64,000 nucleotides of DNA. Source: Rubellicoccus peritrichatus (lineage in GTDB: Bacteria > Verrucomicrobiota > Verrucomicrobiia > Opitutales > Cerasicoccaceae). The translations under genes were made by a program, and so were the position numbers. The stretch is from positions 5,451,001 through 5,515,000 of the forward strand of contig NZ_CP136920.1 of NCBI RefSeq assembly GCF_033100135.1, written 5' to 3'. Of the stretch, positions 8,915 to 16,413 are shown piece after piece; position 1 is the stretch's first letter; each line of letters opens with the position of its first letter. The notes under the pieces are model-generated. The model did no database searches and was not told the DNA's origin. It worked only from the letters and a program-made list of their open reading frames with translations.

Positions 8915-8960
8915 TTTATTTTATTCTTTTGTATTTTAGATTTCTGTTAGTTTTTTCTTC

Positions 8961-9497
8961 TTATTCAGACAGCATGATAATCTTGTCAGGTGCTTTCTCA
9001 TATGTGGTGCTGAGTGCCAGAAAATCGACAATCGAACTTCCGGAGAAAGCATCCATAACAACGGTTTTTCGAGGCGAGACTGGCTCGACTTCCAGGACAT
9101 CACCGTCTCCGGCAGCATCAGTCAGTGCCCGGCCGATTTGATAATAAGTCCCAGCGACCAACGGCCGGTCCTGGACCTTTCCAGAAGCGGCAGTGTAGAC
9201 ATCCTCTCCCGCAGATATTGCCTCAGAGGCAATCATCAGAAGAGTCGAATCGACACTACCCGGCAGCGAGACATTGACATAATCGCCAGCCTCACCGCAG
9301 TCCGTGATCACACCAAGCGGTGCATCACCGGCATCGGCCAGATCGACTTGCGTCGAGGCAGAGCCAATCTTGCCAAGCAAATGGCGCGTAGTAATGTCAG
9401 ACTCCAGCATACGTGTGACCTGACCGGCATGAGTGCCTTCGGCTACATTACTGAATACCGGCTCATGGCGGATTACATTGATTAGTTTGTTTATCAT
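8961..9497 (-). CDS. Capsid cement / decoration protein (DUF2190-like)
   Basis: 178 residues. The middle resembles DUF2190 proteins that coat Mu-like and lambda-like capsids: PLGVITDCGEAGDYVNVSL, ISAGEDVYTAASGKV and YYQIGRALTDAAGDGDV. It lies between protease and capsid genes as expected. The N-terminal 50 residues and C-terminal 25 residues go beyond the usual domain. Confidence 0.6.
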   Translation of the reverse strand: MINKLINVIRHEPVFSNVAEGTHAGQVTRMLESDITTRHLLGKIGSASTQVDLADAGDAPLGVITDCGEAGDYVNVSLPGSVDSTLLMIASEAISAGEDVYTAASGKVQDRPLVAGTYYQIGRALTDAAGDGDVLEVEPVSPRKTVVMDAFSGSSIVDFLALSTTYEKAPDKIIMLSE

Positions 9498-9582
9498 ATT
9501 ATTTATCTTTCTATTTCGTTTTTGATGTTTGTTTCGTTTATTCAGCCATCAGCCCCATATGACCGATGGCTAAAAAGTTTCA

Positions 9583-10551
9583 TTAACGATTCACATTCAG
9601 CTCCTCGTATAGATCCGGGCGCTCACGCTTCAGTTGGGTCCAGGCATCGGCATAACTACTGCCATCGCCCTCAGCACGTTCATTGACCATCGCGATGAAA
9701 TCGGTCCGGCGACTAATCGCGCCCTTGCGCTGCCCCAGGCCACTGCTAATAAACTCCGCCCCTAGAACAGGCTCTGCATTACAAAGCTCCTCCAGCTTGA
9801 TTTCAAAATTGTCCTGTAGCTCTTGTTCCCAGGTTTCGCTGTCACTAGCTGCAATCCGACCTTCGCGCTGCGCTTTTTCCAGTAGCAACGTGATGCGCTC
9901 CCGTCGCTCATGAACAAAAGCGGATTCCGCCCTGGCCCGTGCAGCCTCGTGACCGGCAACGATCTTTTGAAAGCGTTCGTTTTGCATTACCAGTTCGTCA
10001 TCTGAAGCGGAATCCGCATCTACGATAGCTTCCGTTTCACTCCGTTCGCTTTCATTGGCAATGGCATCGCCAGGGATATTGGGCATATTCGTCAGCCCAA
10101 CGGAGATCAAACGCGTCGGCTCAAAAAGGTTCTCACCTATCGAACGCATAGCCCAGCGCGGTGAGAGGAATTTATAGAAAGCATTCTCCAGTAAACGACG
10201 CCCTTCTTCGGACCAGCGCGGCAAAATATAAAGCCCATCAAAACGAGCATCCATGTCCACAATCCAAGCATAAGCACGGGTGTCGTCGTGACCACTTTGT
10301 CCGGCAAAGCCAGGATCATCCGGATGCCCGATATAAATCGGCAATCCCCCAAAACGGCGGGCCATGCGCCCGCGCAAACTCTTGAAGTAGTCCGTAAGAC
10401 GCTCGGCACTACGACGGCTGAATCGCTGCATACCACGGGCATGCGGCCAGTCACCATACTCTGCCATTCGCAGCCAGGGGCCGTCTGAAGTTTTGTTCTG
10501 GTCGATGGCGTTAGAAACGCCGAATTCTATATTTTCTGATTTTGTATTCAT
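9583..10551 (-). CDS. Mu-like prohead protease (gpI type)
   Basis: Capsid-maturation protease with a probable C-terminal scaffold segment. From the ATG at 10551 it has 322 residues; the longer frame to 10599 lacks a better start. The N-terminal half has RRFGGLPIYIGHPDDPGF, the G-R-P-..-HP region of Mu protein I, and YKFLSPRWAM followed by ISVGLTNMPNIPGD, a typical serine-protease-like turn. The second half is charged and helical (HERRERITLLLEKAQREGR), as expected of a scaffold. It lies between portal and cement genes. Confidence 0.8.
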   Translation of the reverse strand: MNTKSENIEFGVSNAIDQNKTSDGPWLRMAEYGDWPHARGMQRFSRRSAERLTDYFKSLRGRMARRFGGLPIYIGHPDDPGFAGQSGHDDTRAYAWIVDMDARFDGLYILPRWSEEGRRLLENAFYKFLSPRWAMRSIGENLFEPTRLISVGLTNMPNIPGDAIANESERSETEAIVDADSASDDELVMQNERFQKIVAGHEAARARAESAFVHERRERITLLLEKAQREGRIAASDSETWEQELQDNFEIKLEELCNAEPVLGAEFISSGLGQRKGAISRRTDFIAMVNERAEGDGSSYADAWTQLKRERPDLYEELNVNR

Positions 10552-10687
10552 TTTTAATTTTTTATTGATGGTTGAATTTTGAAAAATTGAGTCACACATG
10601 CTGCGAAGCAGGCACAGCCCGGCTATCGCACGTAGTCTTTACGAACTTCGTGCCTCGTTTACGGTTGTTGTGGCCTGGGGACTTCTT

Positions 10688-11854
10688 CTACTCGGCCTTC
10701 CTTCCGATCAGCCGTGAGGCAAAGGTGGAAAATGCTTTAGGAATGGCCTGTAATAGGATTTCGCGAACGCCATCCATTTCCTCTACTGACAGACCAGCGT
10801 CTTTGTGTTTGATCGCGATGCGTGCCTTGGGCTGGTCGGTTCCAAAATGATGACGTATGACAAAACGATCAACCTGCTGATGCAATACACCCGAAAGATG
10901 GACCGTGTCTTCGCGCTCGATCAACGTCGTCTCCCGCCCCTGCAATGAAATACCCGAACCACCATCGGCAATCGTCCCCATGCTGGAACCGCGCCAGAGC
11001 GTTGCCATGGCCTTATCCATACGATCGACAAGTTGTGGGTAAGGCAACTGAGCCGACGAACTGAGGTCGACCGATTCAATCTCGGTGCCGCGTGACATAA
11101 GCGCGCTAAACTCCGCACCGAAATCACGCACAGCCTCGCGGGCGGCCTCCCACTCTGGTGTGCCCGGCACAGCATCGCTGACGCCGCGTACTCCCGGCAT
11201 CCCATTGCGCTCACAATAAATAAGCCAGTCGCGCAACGGCAGATGCTTAAAGAGATAGGCAATCGAGCAGGCTTCCATCAGACCATCGCCCGTCGTCACC
11301 ATCCAGGAATCACGATCGAGACTGCGCCCTTCGGTTGATCCCTCGCTTTCAATGAAACGCAGGGCACCAGTTCGGTTTTCAAAAAACCAGAGCGGAACAA
11401 ACTGAAACGTCGCCGAAAACGCTCCACCACGTCGCGCAGGACGCCAGACGATTTCGTGCACAGCATAGCGTTTGCCCACAGCGTCCATCATTTGACGAAG
11501 TAAGAGGGAGAAGCCACCGCGCTCGTTGCGATCACAGGCATGCGTCACTTCAATGTTCTTATAGAAAGCATCCAGCACTGCTTTGTGCTGCAAAGCTTCC
11601 TCATCACCTTCCTCGGCAATGACCTCCCAGCCAAATCTGGCAGGTGCTTTCTTCCTTTTTGTCGCAGCTGCTTTGATGACATCGTCCCGCTGCTCAATGG
11701 ATTCCCAGAGCAAGGCAGCGGAGCGCAATTCGCCAGCATGAAAGCCGTCAAGTATACGCGTCAACGATTCCGGCGTGAGTGATCGAATGGGTGTAAAACG
11801 CGCACGGCGACTAGCCAGCGTGCGTTGATGATTCAGTATGGATTGTGTTTTCAT
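10688..11854 (-). CDS. Phage portal protein (Mu gp29 / DUF935 type)
   Basis: Dodecameric vertex protein through which DNA is packaged. The 388 residues include LTRILDGFHAGELRSAALLWE, RDDVIKAAATKRKKAPARFGWEV, the central RYAVHEIVWRPARRGG stretch and MDKAMATLWRGSSMGT, all in DUF935 order. The Mu protein is longer, so this is a compact version. It is directly downstream of the terminase gene on the same strand. Confidence 0.85.
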   Translation of the reverse strand: MKTQSILNHQRTLASRRARFTPIRSLTPESLTRILDGFHAGELRSAALLWESIEQRDDVIKAAATKRKKAPARFGWEVIAEEGDEEALQHKAVLDAFYKNIEVTHACDRNERGGFSLLLRQMMDAVGKRYAVHEIVWRPARRGGAFSATFQFVPLWFFENRTGALRFIESEGSTEGRSLDRDSWMVTTGDGLMEACSIAYLFKHLPLRDWLIYCERNGMPGVRGVSDAVPGTPEWEAAREAVRDFGAEFSALMSRGTEIESVDLSSSAQLPYPQLVDRMDKAMATLWRGSSMGTIADGGSGISLQGRETTLIEREDTVHLSGVLHQQVDRFVIRHHFGTDQPKARIAIKHKDAGLSVEEMDGVREILLQAIPKAFSTFASRLIGRKAE

Positions 11855-11910
11855 AATTTCCTTTAAATATACTTTTTGCCTCTGAGATCCCTGCGGACTC
11901 TGTGACTAAT

Positions 11911-13278
11911 TTATTTCGTTCTGCGGTTTAGTTCCATGGTTTCGTAATGATATGTAGTGAGCGGCGCTTTGGCGGCATGGAGTGCGAGAGCCAGGGCCCA
12001 GAAGCGGTCGGCATGGCCGTTAGGACCGCGATCTGCGCTGAAGCGGACATGCCCTGCGGCGGTAGGTTCGCGACGAATCGCGCGCAAGTCGGCGCGGATA
12101 TATTTATCCGCCGGGATGCGCACCTTGTGATCTTCGAAGGCAGCCCTCAGGGGATAAGCGAGTTCCTCTTTGATCGGTGCGGTAAAAGTGATGCCTTCGA
12201 CCCGATAGCGTCCAAAACGCTCAATCGCGCGCTCGGCGAATTGTCTTCCAAGCCCACTTTGATCGATACAGGCACGGCGGAGGTTGGGCAGAGACAGGAG
12301 TTGATAAAGCACAGTTTCCTGCTGTGAAAATGGAACACCTTCCAGGCATTCGACCAAACGTGTGCGAATGACATCGCCAGCCAACTCGACAAGCCAGAAT
12401 ACGGTCAAGTCATGGTCGCGCCCAACATCAACACCGAGGTAAAGTGGATTGCCGGACAATGACTTTGCATTGCAGAGTGATCCTTCCCATATCTCGGTTT
12501 CATCATACTCACAAGCCGCGATCATATCCCAGCCGAGGAATGCAGAAACATCGTCGGCCGGCACACAACAGTACTCCTGCTGAAACGATTCTTCATCAGC
12601 GCAGGAAGCGCGGATAAAATCATAGTAAGCCGCCTCATCCATATCACACCGAGGATCATCGGCGGGCAGTTTTCTTTTTAGCTTCTGCAGGAAACCCTGC
12701 TCCAAAGCATCCTGCAATGTAACGCGATGCAGACTGAAGTTCTTGGGATTCCCTTTCTCGCGAATTTCGCGCACCAATTCGTTGAAGTAATTATTGGCAC
12801 CGCGATGGGTGGAGATAATTTCCAGATGTCCGCCCCAGGTAATTCCAGGATAAGCCACCGAATATAAACGACGCGGATCAGGATGGAGCGCAAACTCGTC
12901 AAGCACACGGGTGCCACGTTTGCCAGCCTGCGCATCAGGATTGCTCGACATGGAATGAATCCGCCGGCCAGAGGCAAACTCCAGCGTGAAGGCTGAACCA
13001 CGCGATTTGCCATCGAGAATTTGCAACCCAAGATCCTGCGCGGCGACATTAAGCACACCGGCAAATGCCGAACAATCTTCAAGAAAAAGCCTGGCCTGTG
13101 TTTCGTCTCGAGAAGAAATCCAGGTATCAAGTTTTGCGCCCTCGGCCTGACGGCGCACACAAGCGTAAGCCGAGCACCAGGAGAGGCCAATCTGCCGCGA
13201 CTTCTCCATCAGCTTGAGCCGGGAGCGGTCCTCAATCCATCGCTGCTGATAAGGGAGAAAGAAATTTTGTGTTTTCAT
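11911..13278 (-). CDS. Phage terminase large subunit (Mu gp28 type)
   Basis: DNA-packaging motor with ATPase and nuclease domains, 455 residues. LPYQQRWIEDRSRLKLMEKS leads into the Walker A-like KSRQIGLS (26-33). The Walker B motif is RVLDEFA with D127/E128. In the nuclease domain, D284 (LGVDVGRDHDLT), D339 (ACIDQSGLG) and the late aspartate of HADRFWALALA provide the RNase H-like acidic cluster. All catalytic residues look intact, so this gene is not obviously decayed. The next gene upstream on the same strand is separated from it by two plus-strand genes. Confidence 0.9.
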   Translation of the reverse strand: MKTQNFFLPYQQRWIEDRSRLKLMEKSRQIGLSWCSAYACVRRQAEGAKLDTWISSRDETQARLFLEDCSAFAGVLNVAAQDLGLQILDGKSRGSAFTLEFASGRRIHSMSSNPDAQAGKRGTRVLDEFALHPDPRRLYSVAYPGITWGGHLEIISTHRGANNYFNELVREIREKGNPKNFSLHRVTLQDALEQGFLQKLKRKLPADDPRCDMDEAAYYDFIRASCADEESFQQEYCCVPADDVSAFLGWDMIAACEYDETEIWEGSLCNAKSLSGNPLYLGVDVGRDHDLTVFWLVELAGDVIRTRLVECLEGVPFSQQETVLYQLLSLPNLRRACIDQSGLGRQFAERAIERFGRYRVEGITFTAPIKEELAYPLRAAFEDHKVRIPADKYIRADLRAIRREPTAAGHVRFSADRGPNGHADRFWALALALHAAKAPLTTYHYETMELNRRTK

Positions 13279-13310
13279 GATTTTTTTAAAATTGGAAAGT
13301 GATGAAATTC

Positions 13311-13430
13311 AGTGAGAAGGCAGAAAGCGGAAGTGGTGGAGCCTAGTGAGCAGGCAGAAGATTCTATAAGTTCAGTGGGTTCTTGTGTTTCAGGTCACAT
13401 TTAGCGTTTAGCATTTAGAATTCAGCGTTT
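13311..13430. repeat. Heptamer-word repeats in the terminase leader
   Basis: Two degenerate arrays in a gene-free gap. AGTGAGAAGGCAGAAAGCGG (from 13311) is the complement of the TTCTGCCTTCTCACTT words at 29231-29263. TTTAGCG-TTTAGCA-TTTAGAA-TTCAGCG (13400-13427) is a 7-bp array that recurs inverted at 57981-58014. Confidence 0.65.
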
Positions 13431-13485
13431 CCCCAGCTCATCCGACCTTGACCCTTGCAATTGCCAATGGCAGAATCCCGGCACC

Positions 13486-13905
13486 ATGAGATCTCACAAC
13501 AACTACCAAGTCAGTTGCGTGCGGGCAGTGATACTGATGACCGCACTCATACTTCCAGGAATCAGTCTGGGCCAGGCTCAACAACAAAACCAGACTCGCT
13601 CCGTCGTTGCGCGAAGAGCAGTAGAAAACAAGCAGCTGGAATCGATGGACGCGCAGCTCAGATCGGTTGAAACCAAAATCAACCAGTTGATCCAAAGTCA
13701 GGGCGGACGTTTCGTTTTTATTGTCTCGGGTGACGGAGAGTTCGTCCGCCTCGACACACAGAAAGGCGAGATCGCAGTCTTCAGTCTGGTCAAAGGAGCA
13801 AGGTGGTTCACACTCGATATCCCCGAGCAAACGATTCGCCCCGGAGATGCCTTTTACGAACAGTTCGTTCAGACCATTGACAAACTTGAATTCAACACAA
13901 ACTAA
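13486..13905 (+). CDS. Secreted protein embedded in phage block (cargo 1)
   Basis: 139 residues, family not recognised. The N-terminus is a signal peptide (hydrophobic stretch VRAVILMTALILPGISLGQA, cleavage likely near residue 30). A short helical linker with KQLESMDAQLRSVETKINQL follows, then a small beta-rich domain: RFVFIVSGDGEFVRLDTQKG and ARWFTLDIPEQ. It is transcribed against every surrounding phage gene. The next gene encodes a related domain (shared pattern R-DT--G--A, then W and IP or LP). A cargo or lysogenic-conversion role is inference. The overlapping minus-strand frame is rejected. Confidence 0.65.
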   Translation: MRSHNNYQVSCVRAVILMTALILPGISLGQAQQQNQTRSVVARRAVENKQLESMDAQLRSVETKINQLIQSQGGRFVFIVSGDGEFVRLDTQKGEIAVFSLVKGARWFTLDIPEQTIRPGDAFYEQFVQTIDKLEFNTN

Positions 13906-13944
13906 GAAAAAATCATTTTCAATTAATAACCAACACGTGTAACC

Positions 13945-14325
13945 ATGAAGAATATCGAACGTATCGTCACCCTCGTCCTTGCTCTCGCCGTTGCCGGATT
14001 GATTTACGGCCAGTGGGGTCAGTCTCAGCCTGAAGAGGCACAAAACGCCCAGGCGAAGAAGAAGATCGACCAGCGCCAAGTCATCGACATCGCATCGAAC
14101 AACAACATGATCCTCGGTGCAGGCCGTTTCAAAATGAAGAAGGTCCTGCTGAGCGAAGGTCAACGCGAAACCCTGATCCGCTTTGACACCGCGACAGGCG
14201 ACTATGCCATCCTCGACACTACGCTCCCCGCCTGGGTCCATGTAGAGCTGCCTACAGTCAAGCCCATCGGGCAATACGAAAACGATGCCCACATCAAGCT
14301 GATTGATGACGTTGTTTTTAATTAA
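13945..14325 (+). CDS. Secreted or membrane-anchored protein in phage block (cargo 2)
   Basis: 126 residues, no recognised family. It begins with a hydrophobic signal or anchor (IVTLVLALAVAGLIYGQWG) and a charged linker, then a beta-rich domain: AGRFKMKKVLLSEGQRETLI, RFDTATGDYAILDT, PAWVHVELP, ending KLIDDVVFN. It resembles the C-terminal half of the preceding gene, so the pair looks like an old duplication. The 39-bp gap suggests one transcript, closed by the hairpin at 14376. Confidence 0.65.
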   Translation: MKNIERIVTLVLALAVAGLIYGQWGQSQPEEAQNAQAKKKIDQRQVIDIASNNNMILGAGRFKMKKVLLSEGQRETLIRFDTATGDYAILDTTLPAWVHVELPTVKPIGQYENDAHIKLIDDVVFN

Positions 14326-14375
14326 TGAGTACATTTTGATTATAAAGTATTCAGTTGAATTTTTGTCTTTCGCAG

Positions 14376-14398
14376 GGGCGTCTGTTTCAGACGCCCTT
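14376..14398. terminator. Bidirectional hairpin between cargo and phage gene
   Basis: GGGCGTCTG and CAGACGCCC around a TTT loop, with T-rich sequence on both sides. It lies between convergent genes and can terminate both. Confidence 0.7.
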
Positions 14399-14416
14399 AC
14401 TTTTGTATTCGAACCT

Positions 14417-14812
14417 TTAGAGCATTCCGATTTGTGCTTCGATGTGCGTGATGAGATCCGAATCAATCGTGGTTTTGCGTAAAGTCGGACCGTTTTGTTT
14501 TTCCTCATGCTCAACCTCTTTCAGTTCCTGTTCGCGCAGCTTCAGCTCCAGACTCTTGATCTGGTTGTAAGCACCACTTAGCTTTTGAATGATACCTGCA
14601 ACGGTATTGAGCTCTGATGTCTCAAAACTTGGATTATCACAAAGATGGTCGAAGATCTTTTCCCAGGCGATAGCCACCGAGGCATCGGCTGCATTGTGCC
14701 CCGGGCAAATTGCCTCGAGCATAACTTCTGTCCGGCGGCGCGCCGCTTGTTGACGATCCAGCACACGCATCATTTGCGTAGTGACGGGTAGAATGGCTTT
14801 TTCAGATTTCAT
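14417..14812 (-). CDS. Small helical phage protein
   Basis: 131 residues, no clear family. The N-terminal half is helical (MKSEKAILPVTTQMMRVLDR; EVMLEAICPGHNAADASVAI). The C-terminal half is a coiled coil (AYNQIKSLELKLREQELKEV) with an acidic tail. It occupies the slot where Mu-like heads carry a small terminase-like gene upstream of the large terminase, but the two cargo genes separate it from that gene. Small-terminase function is only a positional guess. Confidence 0.5.
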   Translation of the reverse strand: MKSEKAILPVTTQMMRVLDRQQAARRRTEVMLEAICPGHNAADASVAIAWEKIFDHLCDNPSFETSELNTVAGIIQKLSGAYNQIKSLELKLREQELKEVEHEEKQNGPTLRKTTIDSDLITHIEAQIGML

Positions 14813-14843
14813 TTCTTAAAGTTGGTTAGTAAGTTTTTATTTC

Positions 14844-14908
14844 TTTGCCACAGAGGCACGAAGATAACCTGTTATAGTCTCTGCGCTCTCTGTGCCTCTG
14901 TGGCTAAA
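14844..14908. repeat. CCACAGAGG palindrome
   Basis: Inverted repeat TTTGCCACAGAGGCACGAAG against CTCTGTGCCTCTGTGGCTAA in the gap between two phage genes. It is built of 8-bp words (CACAGAGG, CACGAAGA). Related words occur at 20661, 29071 and 42404. Confidence 0.8.
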
Positions 14909-14912
14909 TTCC

Positions 14913-15242
14913 TTATTGCTTCAATTGCATGCGATCCGTCTTGACCGAAAGCTCCTGGATACGTTGCATCACGTTTTCACTTTGTGCGATGAGACGAGCC
15001 AGATGCTCGGCGTTCTTGTGAATCAACGCATGGGCCGATGTGAAATCCGCTTTCGTATCGCGCTGTTGCTGGAGGACCAGCTCGCGCAACTTGTCAACCT
15101 CGGCAATTGTCGCGTAAGTTATTTTAGGATCCGGTCTTTCCTTAAAGGATTCCCGCAGTTTTATCAGCAGCAGATAACCGCTGATTAAAGCCAGAGAAAC
15201 AGTAACAAAAGAACCGATGAATTGAGTATTTTCCAGAGACAT
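14913..15242 (-). CDS. Membrane-anchored coiled-coil phage protein
   Basis: 109 residues: one transmembrane helix (about 9-28, FIGSFVTVSLALISGYLLLI) followed by a long amphipathic helix to the C-terminus (EVDKLRELVLQQQRDTKADF). The layout resembles Mu gp25/DUF2730 proteins and also inner-membrane spanins, so its role may lie in lysis or early morphogenesis. The sequence alone does not decide. Confidence 0.5.
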   Translation of the reverse strand: MSLENTQFIGSFVTVSLALISGYLLLIKLRESFKERPDPKITYATIAEVDKLRELVLQQQRDTKADFTSAHALIHKNAEHLARLIAQSENVMQRIQELSVKTDRMQLKQ

Positions 15243-15249
15243 AAATTAA

Positions 15250-15366
15250 TCTTTCATTTTGCATTTTTCATTAGTCATTTATCATTCTCATTTGATCATC
15301 CGTACGGCTACCTGCCTGGCTACTCAGATGACCAATGAAAAATGACCAATGACAGATGAAAAATAA
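15250..15366. repeat. ATGACNA heptamer array, inverted pair
   Basis: The right arm reads ATGACCA-ATGAAAA-ATGACCA-ATGACAG-ATGAAAA (a strict 7-bp period, about 15329-15363). The left arm (15252-15300) is the same array inverted. The family recurs at 17530-17680. Confidence 0.75.
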
Positions 15367-15813
15367 TTAGAGTTTATTGTGACCGGCGAGTGATCCGCCA
15401 AAGTAGAGACCGATGATGGCGCTGAGCAGATGCGTATCGAGCGGAGTCAGCGTAAGACCGCGCAGCTCAACCCAACGGATTTTCTCAACGTCGCTGGTGA
15501 AGAACATAAAGCCTTCTTCAATCTCGGGATAACCGACAAAGACGGGAAGATCCGGCATCCAGATCGCGACCACTTTGGGCAGTACGATGACAGAGAGAAC
15601 TGCAAGGAGCGCAATAACACGGCGCGTCCATTGAAAGCCGATGTCCCGGTGTTTTCGCGCTTTCTCGATGTGAGCGAAACGAGTGTTCAATGCCTGCAAG
15701 GCGTAGAGGCGTTCCTTGCGCTTGGCCTCCTGGCTCATGGCGAACAATTTCATTATGCCACCGATGAGCGAAGTCCCGAGCAGCGTGACGAGTTCTGTTG
15801 GTATTGGAAACAT
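15367..15813 (-). CDS. Phage membrane protein, holin-like
   Basis: 148 residues. An N-terminal amphipathic or hydrophobic segment (PTELVTLLGTSLIGGIMKLF), a charged helix (AMSQEAKRKERLYALQALN), a clear transmembrane helix (VIALLAVLSVIVLPKVVAIW) and a C-terminal hydrophobic segment (TLLSAIIGLYFGGSLAG-like). The arrangement fits a three-segment holin, but no catalytic partner lies beside it. It is the first gene of the head block, about 140 nt downstream of the promoter predicted at 15961-15988. Confidence 0.5.
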   Translation of the reverse strand: MFPIPTELVTLLGTSLIGGIMKLFAMSQEAKRKERLYALQALNTRFAHIEKARKHRDIGFQWTRRVIALLAVLSVIVLPKVVAIWMPDLPVFVGYPEIEEGFMFFTSDVEKIRWVELRGLTLTPLDTHLLSAIIGLYFGGSLAGHNKL

Positions 15814-15960
15814 GATATTAGTACAGTTAGGATTTTCAGATTCAGGTTGATTTGTGATACAGCCACCGAATTAAAAACGGACGACACGGAGCGATTGGCG
15901 AATCAAGAGATGATGGCTTTTTCGTTTCCCGCTATTCGTTTTTCCCCGATGGCGACGCCT

Positions 15961-16095
15961 ATAATATCATATTTTAAAAAAATGTCAATTGATATACTTG
16001 ATATACAGGATATGTTTGATTATTTTGATCATTTGGTTCATTTGGATGCCTTTGATCCGTTGGAATTCTTTGATATGTTTGATATATTGGATAAG
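15961..16095 (-). promoter_or_regulatory. 9-bp repeat array fused to a promoter, copy 1
   Basis: Read on the minus strand, ten 9-bp units of consensus CAAANNNAT run from CCAATATAT (about 16092) to CAAGTATAT. The next partial unit CAA continues into TTGACA (15988-15983), 16 bp, then TATTAT (15966-15961). The -35 is 6/6 and the -10 is 5/6. Transcription would start near 15954 and reach the first phage gene at 15813. The same layout occurs at 57538-57638. The rest of the 600-bp gap 15814-16413 holds an octamer repeat (CTTTGCGG three times, 16253-16276), the hairpin at 16335 and no convincing gene. Confidence 0.7.
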
Positions 16096-16334
16096 CGGAA
16101 TCAAAGGGGGCAACTACCAAGGAGAGATGGGGACAAGCGTGACCTGGCCAATAAACTGAGCGCGAAATTATTAGTACAAACACACCGAAAAAATAAATCA
16201 CGCCCGCTTCGCTCAAGACCCAAAGGCGCCAAGCACTTATAGGTCTTTTCTTCTTTGCGGCTTTGCGGCTTTGCGAGAGAATTATTTTAGTGACACTGGG
16301 CTCTCGCGATCCAGTTTGTCCCATTACACACTGC

Positions 16335-16354
16335 CGGGGGCAAGAATGCCCCCG
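16335..16354. repeat. GGGGGCA hairpin, copy 3
   Basis: CGGGGGCA and TGCCCCCG around AGAA, followed by CTCCTTTAA. It is nearly identical to the hairpins after metE and lies about 60 bp past the rlmN stop. Confidence 0.75.
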
Positions 16355-16413
16355 CTCCTTTAATTTGAAGCTACTTGCATTACTTATTGAGCAGCAAACT
16401 GGAGTCTACACTG

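Noticed and set aside
13438-14514. 358-aa minus-strand reading frame across the cargo genes
   Set aside because: It lies opposite two plus-strand genes with signal peptides, plausible domains and a terminator. Its own translation shows no domain and ends in unrelated spacer.
15430-16242. 270-aa plus-strand reading frame
   Set aside because: The first half is antisense to the phage membrane gene. The second half (DMFDYFDHLVHLD and similar) is only the 9-bp array translated, since 9 is a multiple of 3.
7412-16413. Complete prophage with att sites
   Set aside because: No integrase, tail, lysis enzyme or repressor and no flanking direct repeat was found; called a head module only.
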